A program made the translations under genes and the position numbers. The notes under the pieces were generated by a model. It made no database searches and was not told the origin of the DNA. It saw only the letters and a program-made list of their open reading frames with translations. Below, one piece after another: positions 35,063-41,633 of a stretch of DNA of 53,160 bases; positions within the stretch are counted from its first letter, which is position 1, and each line of letters begins with the position of its first letter. The stretch covers positions 1-53,160 of the forward strand of contig JAFTLJ010000002.1 in assembly GCA_017456005.1 (NCBI GenBank), written 5' to 3'. The stretch comes from Clostridia bacterium (GTDB taxonomy: Bacteria; Bacillota; Clostridia; Oscillospirales; CAG-272).

Positions 35063-35098
35063 AAAAATGCTTCCCCTTTTTATAGGGGAAGCATTTTT
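35063..35098 (-). terminator. Terminator of the HTH regulator gene
   Basis: Stem AAAATGCTTCCCCT / AGGGGAAGCATTTT with a T run on both strands. It begins at the stop codon of the gene at 35097. Confidence 0.85.
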
Positions 35099-35543
35099 AC
35101 GCTATGCCGAGCCTGTCTATAATTATATCCTCGGCGTGTACGGGAGAAACTTGATGCCTGTTTAGAATCTTCACAAGCTCGGCTACAAAATTTTTGTCGG
35201 TGCTTATGTCGTCGCAATAAAAATCTGTGTTATTGAAATTCTGTAAAAGTTTTATTCCATATGTATCGGTGTAGCCGACGTATTCGATATATTTGCGGAT
35301 AGGTACACAGACATATTCGTATTTTGTGTCGCTTTCTTCCGAAACAAGTTCGGCAACGCTGTAGTTTGTGCCCTTGCTTAGCTTATCGAGCATATCGACG
35401 CTTGTGTTGCAGTCGGCACGGGAAATGCTGCCCATATAACGCGCACTTATATCGCAGTTAAGAGCCAATTTTTCTATGGAAAGTTTTTCTTTATCGCATA
35501 TTTTGCGCACATTGTTTGCAATTTTTTCTTTTGTGGGTTTCAT
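35097..35543 (-). CDS. HTH domain (Cro/CI-like) regulator
   Basis: A 148-residue protein. The N-terminal helix-turn-helix (about 5-65) reads IANNVRKICDKEKLSIEKLA, then LNCDISARYMGSISRADCN as turn and recognition helix. The C-terminal 75 residues are unassigned and include YVCVPIRKYIEYVGYTDTYGI and a closing alpha-helical part. GAGGAG before the ATG at 35543 decides the start; the frame is open for 51 more codons. It has its own promoter and terminator. It lies between a sugar operon and the sigma-factor cassettes and could regulate either; there is no direct evidence. Confidence 0.75.
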   Translation of the reverse strand: MKPTKEKIANNVRKICDKEKLSIEKLALNCDISARYMGSISRADCNTSVDMLDKLSKGTNYSVAELVSEESDTKYEYVCVPIRKYIEYVGYTDTYGIKLLQNFNNTDFYCDDISTDKNFVAELVKILNRHQVSPVHAEDIIIDRLGIA

Positions 35544-35580
35544 AATCGCTTTCTCCTCGGATTGTTTTTTTACTATACAT

Positions 35581-35609
35581 ATTTTATATAAATTATGAAA
35601 TAGTATCAA
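35581..35609 (-). promoter_or_regulatory. Promoter of the HTH regulator gene
   Basis: On the minus strand, TTGATA, a 17-base spacer and TAAAAT, about 40 bases before the start codon. Confidence 0.65.
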
Positions 35610-35755
35610 GGAACAATAATGCATAATTATGGAATATTTTGTTTTTTTGTGTAGAAAATATTGTTTTATTGGCGGTAAAATAAATATTTTCCGCAAATGA
35701 CGGAAGGAACCTGCGTTGGTTCAAGTTTTTGCTGAAATTTTCTGTTAACGCGCTC

Positions 35756-35805
35756 TCCTTCAGTCGCCTTACGGCGCCAGCTCCCTCCCGGAGGGAGCCT
35801 TTGGC
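35756..35805. repeat. Dispersed palindromic repeat (TCCTTC...GGAGGGAGC type), copy 1
   Basis: The 351-base gap 35544-35894 holds the regulator promoter, this element and a terminator, and no gene. The element begins TCCTTC, has a small palindrome CGCCTTACGGCG and then a strong hairpin GCTCCCTCCCGGAGGGAGC. A related element in the opposite orientation runs off the window end at 53111-53160. It resembles short palindromic intergenic repeats common in Clostridia; no coding capacity. Confidence 0.65.
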
Positions 35806-35835
35806 ATTATGCGACTATCGCGTGGTTTTCCTTAT

Positions 35836-35868
35836 ACAAAAAGCAGAGATTTGAAATCTCTGCTTTTT
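35836..35868 (-). terminator. Terminator of the left sigma cassette
   Basis: Near-perfect stem AAAAGCAGAGATTT / AAATCTCTGCTTTT with a T run, 26 bases after the stop at 35895. Confidence 0.85.
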
Positions 35869-35894
35869 GCGTAATTAGAACGGTTTTCGCTATT

Positions 35895-36308
35895 TTACCA
35901 AGACGCGGTTTCCTGATACGGAATAACATCATCTTCACCGCCCGTGCCTGAAATTGTATATGTAACTGTGCATCTGTAGGTGCCTTTTTCTTCTAGCTGA
36001 TATGTAAATTCGTTATCATAATTATCAACATATACAACATATATCTCGTGCCTTGCGTTTTCCCAGAAAAACAAGAAATTTCTTTTTTCAATATGTATGT
36101 CAACTTCAATTCTTGTGGTTATTCCTTCATATCCCAAACAATCAACCGATACTATTGCCAATCCTGAATCATTAATAACAAATGCAGTATGTGTAGCAGC
36201 GGTATTATTGTTAAACAATTCTATGTTATCATTTGCTGATACGGATATTGAAAGTATACTTGAAATCAATATTATTGTAGCAATAATCAATGATAGTTTT
36301 CTTTTCAT
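35895..36308 (-). CDS. Small secreted protein of the left sigma cassette
   Basis: A 137-residue exported protein. The signal peptide is MKRKLSL plus a hydrophobic core, with cleavage after SVSA near residue 25. The mature part is beta-rich with IEKRNFLFFW, a Cys pair and a conserved C-terminus ending TASW. Of the last 32 residues, 23 are identical to the paralogue at 39632-40042. GGAG lies 6 bases before the ATG at 36308. It follows the candidate anti-sigma gene by 24 bases and closes the cassette. The family is unrecognised; it may be the effector or ligand of the sigma circuit, which is inference. Confidence 0.75.
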   Translation of the reverse strand: MKRKLSLIIATIILISSILSISVSANDNIELFNNNTAATHTAFVINDSGLAIVSVDCLGYEGITTRIEVDIHIEKRNFLFFWENARHEIYVVYVDNYDNEFTYQLEEKGTYRCTVTYTISGTGGEDDVIPYQETASW

Positions 36309-36332
36309 TATGTTCTCCAAAGTGGCTCAAAT

Positions 36333-37013
36333 TTAATATGTCACGTTTTTTATTATATTTGTAATATCTTCATTGGAAAAATAATTTGGTATATACAATC
36401 TAAACGAATACTCATTATTATTCCAATACAAAATTCTTTTATCATTTTTCTCTATAACTGAAACATTAAAATTTAATATCTTTATGACATTATAAGAAGA
36501 ATTTTGAAAATCCAATGTTTCATTACCAGATAATATGTATTGGTAAAAAATAATTTCATATTTTCCGTTTTCCCATATACTTTTACTGTAAATGCTATTA
36601 TTCTCCCTACCAACAAACTCATACCCCTCCAGTACATAGCCGAGAGTATAGATTTCTTCAATAGCATCAGGAGAATTTTCTATTTCGTCGTCGCCGAAAA
36701 AGATTTCCACGAACTTTTCATATACGCTTACGAAAAATTCTACAACGGGTTCTCGCACGGCTTCTATCGTCATAGATGAAGCAAACAGCATGGCCACAAT
36801 CAGAATGCAGGCGACAGCCCGCTTGCCTGCCGTGTTGAAATATCGAAAGTACGGCTTTCTTTGCTTTGCGAGCAGTTTTTCCATATTCTTTTTGTATCGC
36901 TCGGAAAATTCAAAATCTTCTTTTGGAATATTCAAATTGTTCAGTTCCTCTGAATTTATCTCTTTGAATGCATCTTTTAATTTTTGCAATCCTATATTTT
37001 CGCTTTTTTTCAT
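36333..37013 (-). CDS. Single-pass DUF4367-type protein, candidate anti-sigma factor (left)
   Basis: A 226-residue protein: cytoplasmic residues 1-64, one membrane segment at about 65-84, and an outer domain of about 140 residues that begins EEIYTLGYVLEGYEF, the DUF4367 pattern. No zinc-binding HxxxCxxC motif of classic anti-sigma factors is present. The first 105 residues are almost unchanged in the paralogue at 38927-39613 while the outer domain has diverged. Its start overlaps the sigma gene stop in an ATGA, the usual layout for a sigma/anti-sigma pair. Confidence 0.78.
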   Translation of the reverse strand: MKKSENIGLQKLKDAFKEINSEELNNLNIPKEDFEFSERYKKNMEKLLAKQRKPYFRYFNTAGKRAVACILIVAMLFASSMTIEAVREPVVEFFVSVYEKFVEIFFGDDEIENSPDAIEEIYTLGYVLEGYEFVGRENNSIYSKSIWENGKYEIIFYQYILSGNETLDFQNSSYNVIKILNFNVSVIEKNDKRILYWNNNEYSFRLYIPNYFSNEDITNIIKNVTY

Positions 37014-37564
37014 TGAAAACCTCTTTCTTGTAATATGAAAATAAGTAGATCTCGTCCGCGGTGCAGGCGTTGCCGTGCAGCTGATGCTTTTATCCCGAGT
37101 ATGTTTGCAATTTCATAGGGGTCGTTTTCGTTAAGAAAATATAAGTTTAAAACGTCTTTGTATATTTCGGGCAGTTTTAAAATACATTCCTTTATTTCTT
37201 CTATACTCGCTTTTTCGCAAAGCTCTGAAAGAACAACATCGCAATCTTCATAATGCAAAGGGAATACGTCCATATCTTCAAAAAACTCGGGCTCTTGCTT
37301 TTTGTTTTCACGGTAATCCTCGGCACGGTACTTAACTACTTTGAAAACGTAGTTTTTCACCGATTTGTAGTGGTTTGCCCTGAACGAAGCAATATTTTTT
37401 GCTACACAAAGCCAGGCCTCCTGGGCAATATCTTCGGCATCATTTTTATTATGAACCAATTTATTTGCGTAATTTACTACATCTTGTTCGATAGACATAA
37501 ACAGATCCTCAAAGGCGAATCTGTCCTTGGCGTCTTCGATAATCGATAGGTAAAAAAACAGCAT
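37010..37564 (-). CDS. ECF-like RNA polymerase sigma factor (left)
   Basis: A 184-residue sigma-70 family protein. Region 2 has LVHNKNDAEDIAQEAWLCV (about 37-55), and region 4 has LPEIYKDVLNLYFLNENDPYEIANILGIKASAARQRLHRGR with the helix-turn-helix. The start ATG at 37564 matches that of the paralogue; a TTG two codons earlier is nearer to GGAG and cannot be excluded. The long leader (about 260 bases) carries the ECF-type promoter and the micro-ORF. Probably auto-regulated. Confidence 0.85.
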   Translation of the reverse strand: MLFFYLSIIEDAKDRFAFEDLFMSIEQDVVNYANKLVHNKNDAEDIAQEAWLCVAKNIASFRANHYKSVKNYVFKVVKYRAEDYRENKKQEPEFFEDMDVFPLHYEDCDVVLSELCEKASIEEIKECILKLPEIYKDVLNLYFLNENDPYEIANILGIKASAARQRLHRGRDLLIFILQERGFQ

Positions 37565-37602
37565 CGTCAATATTCTCCTATTAAAATATTTAATATAGTA
37601 TT

Positions 37603-37630
37603 ATTGTATCATAAAAGAATATTTTTGCAA
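37603..37630 (-). promoter_or_regulatory. Second, sigma-A-like promoter of the left sigma gene
   Basis: On the minus strand, TTGCAA, a 16-base spacer and TACAAT, close to the sigma start. It could give basal expression independent of the ECF promoter. No equivalent was seen at the same place in the right copy. Confidence 0.45.
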
Positions 37631-37722
37631 TTTTACTTTTTAGAAAAGTGTATAAAAACGCTGAAATTTTAAAGAAAAAGGTGATTTGAAATCGAAAATA
37701 GGATTGAATGAACGAAAAATGC

Positions 37723-37755
37723 TTAAGGTATGCCTTTTAGGTCTATGCGGTACAT
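37723..37755 (-). CDS. Conserved 10-residue micro-ORF, left (MYRIDLKGIP)
   Basis: ATG at 37755, stop TAA at 37723-37725, preceded by AGAAAGGGGG with good spacing. The product MYRIDLKGIP matches the peptide MYHIDLKGMP of the right arm at 8 of 10 positions. Four codons (Asp, Leu, Gly, Pro) and the stop codon differ silently. In this copy the frame is also open 16 codons upstream, to an ATG at 37803 after a GAGGGG, which would give a 26-residue product starting MTKNLFC. It lies between the ECF-type promoter and the sigma gene. Leader peptide or signalling peptide are both possible. Confidence 0.6.
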   Translation of the reverse strand: MYRIDLKGIP

Positions 37756-37823
37756 AATTTTTCCCCCTTTCTGCTCGTGGGTGCAAAACAGATTTTTCGT
37801 CATATTTCGCCCCTCTACCTATA

Positions 37824-37852
37824 TATACGGAAAAAAACACGCAAGTGTGACA
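37824..37852 (-). promoter_or_regulatory. ECF-type promoter, left sigma cassette
   Basis: On the minus strand, TGTCAC, a 17-base spacer and CGTATA. It is identical to the right copy over the whole -35 to -10 stretch. The CGTA -10 is typical of ECF sigma factors, so each sigma probably drives its own cassette. Confidence 0.6.
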
Positions 37853-38121
37853 GATTTTTGAAAATTTTTTTATTTTTTTTGAAAAAATTTTATTTTTTAT
37901 TACTTTACAGCTCCAATTTATGTAAAAAACGCAAAAAACAATTTTCTTGATTTACTTACATTCAGCGATGGATCATATTCATAGAGCAAATCTTCGGCTA
38001 TAAAAGCTCCCCCTCTGACGAAATGAGCAAATTTTTACACTTAGCTCATAAGGCATTATAAGCCTCATAATTTTACTGCGAAAAAAATTTTTTAAAATTT
38101 TTTTAAAAATTTCGAAAAATC

Positions 38122-38150
38122 TGTCACACTTGCGTGTTTTTTTCCGTATA
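38122..38150 (+). promoter_or_regulatory. ECF-type promoter, right sigma cassette
   Basis: TGTCAC, a 17-base spacer and CGTATA, identical to the left copy. It reads through the micro-ORF (38220) to the sigma gene (38376), giving a leader of about 220 bases. Confidence 0.6.
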
Positions 38151-38219
38151 TAGGGGTAGAGGGGCAAAATATGGCGAAAAACCTGTTTTGCTCCGAAAAA
38201 AGCAGAAAGGAGAAAAAAT

Positions 38220-38252
38220 ATGTACCATATAGATTTAAAAGGTATGCCGTAG
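38220..38252 (+). CDS. Conserved 10-residue micro-ORF, right (MYHIDLKGMP)
   Basis: ATG at 38220 follows AGAAAGGAG at normal spacing; the stop is TAG at 38250-38252. The product differs from the left copy only at His3 and Met9. The upstream ATG equivalent to the left copy's long form lies at 38171 but is out of frame here by one base, so the short form is the only one shared by both copies. It sits between the ECF-type promoter and the sigma gene, 123 bases before the latter. Confidence 0.6.
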   Translation: MYHIDLKGMP

Positions 38253-38375
38253 CGGCCATATGCAATATTCAATCCTAATTTTTTTGACATTTTTACTTTT
38301 TTCAGCAGAACGTGTTCAAGTGTATTCTTTTTATGTTTAACACATTAAATTGAATTTCAGGAGAATATAGCAACA

Positions 38376-38930
38376 ATGTTAACTTTTTATTTATCGTTGA
38401 TCGAAGATGTTCGGGATGAATTTGCGTTTGAGAGCATATATAGATTGAACGAGAAAGACGTAGTTAATTATATAAAATCTTTGGTTCATAATAAAAATGA
38501 TGCCGAGGACATCGCGCAGGACGTGTGGCTCTGCGTTTGTAAACACATAGAAGGTTTCAGACAAGATCATTATAAATCAGTAAAAAATTACATATTTATA
38601 GTTGCCAAATACAAGGCTTTGGATTTTCTGGAAAAGAAGAAGAAATATGCGGAATGTTTTGAAGATATGGACCTATTTCCCACTTCTTTTTGCGAGAGTG
38701 ATTCCGTTTTATTGAACCTTTGCGCAAAGGCGGAAACAAAGGAAATAATCGAATGTATTCGCTCTTTGCCGCCGATATATAGGGATGTTATAAACCTTTG
38801 TATTCTTGGCAAAAACAATTCAAGAAAAATAGCTGATATGCTGAACTTAAAGCATTCTACTGCAAGACAAAGATTATGCCGCGGCCGCAAGATGTTGATT
38901 TTTCTTCTAAAAGAAAGGGGTATAATATGA
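38376..38930 (+). CDS. ECF-like RNA polymerase sigma factor (right)
   Basis: A 184-residue paralogue of the sigma factor at 37010-37564, with region 2 LVHNKNDAEDIAQDVWLCV and region 4 LPPIYRDVINLCILGKNNSRKIADMLNLKHSTARQRLCRGR. The recognition helix is close to the left copy's, so the two may read the same promoter. AGGAGA lies 12 bases before the ATG, a wide spacing shared with the left copy. The stop overlaps the next gene by four bases. Confidence 0.85.
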   Translation: MLTFYLSLIEDVRDEFAFESIYRLNEKDVVNYIKSLVHNKNDAEDIAQDVWLCVCKHIEGFRQDHYKSVKNYIFIVAKYKALDFLEKKKKYAECFEDMDLFPTSFCESDSVLLNLCAKAETKEIIECIRSLPPIYRDVINLCILGKNNSRKIADMLNLKHSTARQRLCRGRKMLIFLLKERGII

Positions 38931-39613
38931 ATGATAAAGAGAAAATTGGATTGAAAAAACTTCAGGATGCATTCAAAGAGATAAATTCAGAGGAACTGGA
39001 CAATTTGAATATTCCAAAGGAAGATTTTGAATTTTCGGAAAAATATAAAAAGAATATGGAAAAGCTGCTCGCAAAGCAGAGAAAGCCGTATTGGCAATAC
39101 GTTAATACAGCCGGAAAGCGTGCGGTGGCTTGTATTCTCGTTTTCATTATGATTTTTGCTTCATCTATGTCGATTTCTGCATTCCGCGAACCCGTTGTGG
39201 AATTTTTCGTAAACGTGTATGAGCGCTTTGTGGAGATATTCTGCAAGGAAGACGGCACACCCGCTTCTCCCGGCGAAATAGAAACTATATATACCTTGGG
39301 ATATTTGCCCGAGGGGTATGAGTTTGAGAGTAGGGAGATTACGGGAAATATATCTAAATTGATTTTTACAAATGGTAAGAGAAATTTATATTTGATGCAA
39401 CATATATTGAGCACAAACACAACATTTGACAATGAAGAAAGCGATTTTACAATTCAACTTGAAAGCGGAATAAAAGTTGCTATTGCTGAAAAATTTGAAG
39501 ATAAAGCATTATATTGGAATTCAAGCGAATATTCATTTAAATTGGTTGTACCTAAAGAATTTTCTGATGAAGAGTGCATTAAAATAATCGAATCTATAGA
39601 AAAATTAACATAA
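38927..39613 (+). CDS. Single-pass DUF4367-type protein, candidate anti-sigma factor (right)
   Basis: A 228-residue paralogue of 36333-37013 with the same plan: cytoplasmic 1-64, membrane segment about 65-84, outer domain starting ETIYTLGYLPEGYEF. The stretch NTAGKRAVACIL just before and within the membrane helix and the FREPVVEFFV segment after it are conserved between copies; the last 120 residues are much less so. The ATG at 38927 overlaps the sigma stop; the frame is open 17 codons further upstream inside the sigma gene. Confidence 0.78.
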   Translation: MNDKEKIGLKKLQDAFKEINSEELDNLNIPKEDFEFSEKYKKNMEKLLAKQRKPYWQYVNTAGKRAVACILVFIMIFASSMSISAFREPVVEFFVNVYERFVEIFCKEDGTPASPGEIETIYTLGYLPEGYEFESREITGNISKLIFTNGKRNLYLMQHILSTNTTFDNEESDFTIQLESGIKVAIAEKFEDKALYWNSSEYSFKLVVPKEFSDEECIKIIESIEKLT

Positions 39614-39631
39614 ATATATTTTGAGGCAACT

Positions 39632-40042
39632 ATGAAACGTAATTTAAGTTTAATATTAGCTTTGGTTTTGCTTTTAACGTTTGTTTTTCAAACAATAGCG
39701 TTTGCAGGCGATGTAAGTACATGCAATAACAATACATTATCTACGTCTACATCTTTTACAATTTCATCTGTTGGTAAGGCAACAGTAACATATTCATATG
39801 ATGGATATACCAATATTGCAACAGGTGCAACAATTACGATAGTTTTGGAGAAAAGAAACTTCCTTTTCTTTTGGAACGAAGTCCTTACAGATACGGTTAC
39901 GGTTAACGAAGAACGTTATTTGGACGCTTTAATATGCCACCTTACCGAAAAAGGAACATACCGCTGCAAGGTTACATACGTTATTTCTGGCACAGCCGGG
40001 GCAGACGACGTGATAACATTCGAAGACACCGCATCGTGGTAA
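39632..40042 (+). CDS. Small secreted protein of the right sigma cassette
   Basis: A 136-residue paralogue of 35895-36308. The signal peptide is MKRNLSL plus a hydrophobic core, with cleavage after AFA near residue 25. Conserved features are the NNNT segment near 31, LEKRNFLFFW near 75 and the C-terminus ending TASW. TTGAGG precedes the ATG, 18 bases after the candidate anti-sigma gene. Sequence beyond the signal peptide is Thr/Ser-rich and probably an all-beta domain. Confidence 0.75.
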   Translation: MKRNLSLILALVLLLTFVFQTIAFAGDVSTCNNNTLSTSTSFTISSVGKATVTYSYDGYTNIATGATITIVLEKRNFLFFWNEVLTDTVTVNEERYLDALICHLTEKGTYRCKVTYVISGTAGADDVITFEDTASW

Positions 40043-40061
40043 AATGGATGTATAATAAACA

Positions 40062-40095
40062 GTAAAAAACGAGAGGCAAAACCTCTCGTTTTTTA
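40062..40095 (+). terminator. Terminator of the right sigma cassette
   Basis: Stem AAAACGAGAGG / CCTCTCGTTTT with A/T runs, 20 bases after the stop at 40042. Confidence 0.85.
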
Positions 40096-40115
40096 TAACA
40101 TAGGAAATTGCGCGC

Positions 40116-40197
40116 AATCGCTTGTTCAAAAAAGCTTTCCTTATGCGAAAATGCCCGATTTTCGGGCATTTTATAGTTGCCGAAGGCAACTTTTTTA
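40116..40197 (-). repeat. Dispersed intergenic repeat, copy 2
   Basis: Inverse-orientation copy of 517-598, differing at a handful of bases. It starts at the stop codon of the DUF3592 gene and carries the same two hairpins, so it should also terminate that gene. Beyond it (40091-40115) lies a stretch containing ATGTTATAAAA that recurs at 45525-45552. Confidence 0.75.
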
Positions 40198-40878
40198 ATA
40201 TCCCAACGCCATAAGCAGTGCGCCAAACAAAAGAAAAAGGATAAATGCACCAAGCGGCACGGAAAGAACAATCAATATAACCTTAAATACCTTTCTCGCC
40301 TTTGCATATTTCTTTCTTTTTTCCGCTTTTATTCGTTCCTTTTGCTTTTTCGCTTTCGCCTTGCTCCTTTTAATCTCTTCGCCCTCTTTTTCATATTCCG
40401 CTTGCGTAACCAAAAATTTGTGCTTATTTTTAAAAAGGAAGAACAAAAGACAGCCGCCACCCGCGAGTGAAAGTGCGAATATGCCCATATAGAAATACCC
40501 GACAACCACCGAGCGAGGAGAAGCTATGACCTCGGGGTTTTGCGGGTCATAAAAAATTTCCACCTTATCGCCAACCGAATAATGAGCCCCCGTACCCGCC
40601 GCAAACGATACGCTTGTATCGGTCCCGAGTTTCCTTTCATATACTGTTCCGCCAACCTCATAGGCGATGTAAATTTTCTGCTCGTTCGGGCCGCGTCTAT
40701 GCATATCCAAATCAATATCAATAATCGTAGCTTCGATACGCTCCATATTCGATACGATGGCATCATATTGTATTTTTGAAATAACGGACAGCACAAATAT
40801 CAACCCGGATATCAAAATAAAAATAAGAACGCCTGTCATACCTTGCTTAAAAGTCCTGTTATATCTTAATTTTTCCAT
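40195..40878 (-). CDS. DUF3592 membrane protein
   Basis: A 227-residue protein with a membrane segment at about 15-36, an extracytoplasmic DUF3592 domain (about 40-115) with IAYEVGGTVYERKL and VGDKVEIFYDPQNPEVI, a second segment at about 125-147, a Lys-rich coiled region (155-195) and a third segment near 197-220. DUF3592 is widespread and uncharacterised. The ribosome binding site is weak (TAGGT). The gene ends at the dispersed repeat. Confidence 0.8.
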   Translation of the reverse strand: MEKLRYNRTFKQGMTGVLIFILISGLIFVLSVISKIQYDAIVSNMERIEATIIDIDLDMHRRGPNEQKIYIAYEVGGTVYERKLGTDTSVSFAAGTGAHYSVGDKVEIFYDPQNPEVIASPRSVVVGYFYMGIFALSLAGGGCLLFFLFKNKHKFLVTQAEYEKEGEEIKRSKAKAKKQKERIKAEKRKKYAKARKVFKVILIVLSVPLGAFILFLLFGALLMALGY

Positions 40879-41051
40879 AATATGTACCTACTTTTTGAAA
40901 TTTGAAATAGAGCCTCGCTCCCTAAAAGTATTATACTCAATTATACCATTTCCCTATATTGTTGTCAATATTCCGCCCAACCCCCTTGCATTTTCCCGCA
41001 TTTTCGATATAATATAATCTATCTTTACATATTTTCAAAGGTGATTTTACT

Positions 41052-41597
41052 ATGCTCGATTTTTTACTTAACATACTCAACCCCGTGCAGCTCATCGGAT
41101 ACGTGGGCACGGCGTGCGCGCTTATTTCTTACCAATGCAAGAAAAACCGCAACTATTTCCTTTTTCAGATGGGATGCGGTATCGCTTTTACCGTTCAGTT
41201 CGCACTCCTTGCCTCCTGGGCAGGAATGCTGCTCAACGTTTTCAGCATTATGCGCGGTATAATCTTTGCCCTGGGCGATAAATGCAAAAAGAAATTCTAC
41301 CTTTTCCTTATGGAATTTTGCTTTGCCGCTTCTTGTGTGGTTTCCTGCCTCGTTTTCGGCGAAAAATGGTGGATAGCCGCGCTCCTCTTTATAGCGCAGG
41401 GCGGCGGCACGCTCGCTATGTGGTCGCGCAACGGCAAAACGATTCGCGTGACACAGCTTTTCTGCATTTCCCCGCTCTGGATTGTGAACAACGTATATTA
41501 TGCCTCCATCGGCGGCGTTGTGTGCGAGATTTTCAATATGCTTTCCGTAATAGTTTCGTTCATCCGCTTCCGCAAAACGGGATATGACAAAACGTAA
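41052..41597 (+). CDS. YgjV-type inner membrane protein
   Basis: A 181-residue membrane protein with about five hydrophobic segments, matching the YgjV family pattern: IGYVGTACALISYQCKKNRNYFLFQ at about 15-39 and a terminal FNMLSVIVSFIRF. The family is uncharacterised. AAAGGTG precedes the ATG. It is divergent from the DUF3592 gene and ends at a shared bidirectional terminator with the regulator gene. Confidence 0.78.
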   Translation: MLDFLLNILNPVQLIGYVGTACALISYQCKKNRNYFLFQMGCGIAFTVQFALLASWAGMLLNVFSIMRGIIFALGDKCKKKFYLFLMEFCFAASCVVSCLVFGEKWWIAALLFIAQGGGTLAMWSRNGKTIRVTQLFCISPLWIVNNVYYASIGGVVCEIFNMLSVIVSFIRFRKTGYDKT

Positions 41598-41600
41598 GTT

Positions 41601-41630
41601 AAAAATGACTGCCTTTAGGCAGTCATTTTT
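41601..41630. terminator. Bidirectional terminator
   Basis: Stem AAAATGACTGCC / GGCAGTCATTTT between the convergent genes ending at 41597 and 41634. Confidence 0.85.
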
Positions 41631-41633
41631 AAC

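Larger units (their letters stand above)
37723..37860 (-). repeat. Left arm of the inverted duplication between the sigma cassettes
   Basis: This arm and 38112-38252 are inverted copies sharing AAAATCTGTCACACTTGCG, a T run, the -10, a TAGAGGGGC block, the CTGTTTTGC block and the micro-ORF. The 805 bases between the sigma genes hold these two arms and a unique AT-rich centre of about 250 bases, with no full-length gene. Confidence 0.8.
38112..38252 (+). repeat. Right arm of the inverted duplication between the sigma cassettes
   Basis: Mirror copy of 37723-37860 with small substitutions and a one-base length difference between the two ATG codons. It is oriented towards the right-hand sigma gene. 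Confidence 0.8.

Noticed and set aside
37723-37803. 26-residue long form (MTKNLFC...IDLKGIP) of the left micro-ORF as the real product
   Set aside because: The right copy is out of frame between the two ATG codons, and both copies keep a good ribosome binding site directly before the second ATG, so the 10-residue form is preferred.
37723-38252. Invertible DNA switch between the two sigma cassettes
   Set aside because: The arms are imperfect, no recombinase gene is nearby, and inversion of the centre would only exchange equivalent arms.
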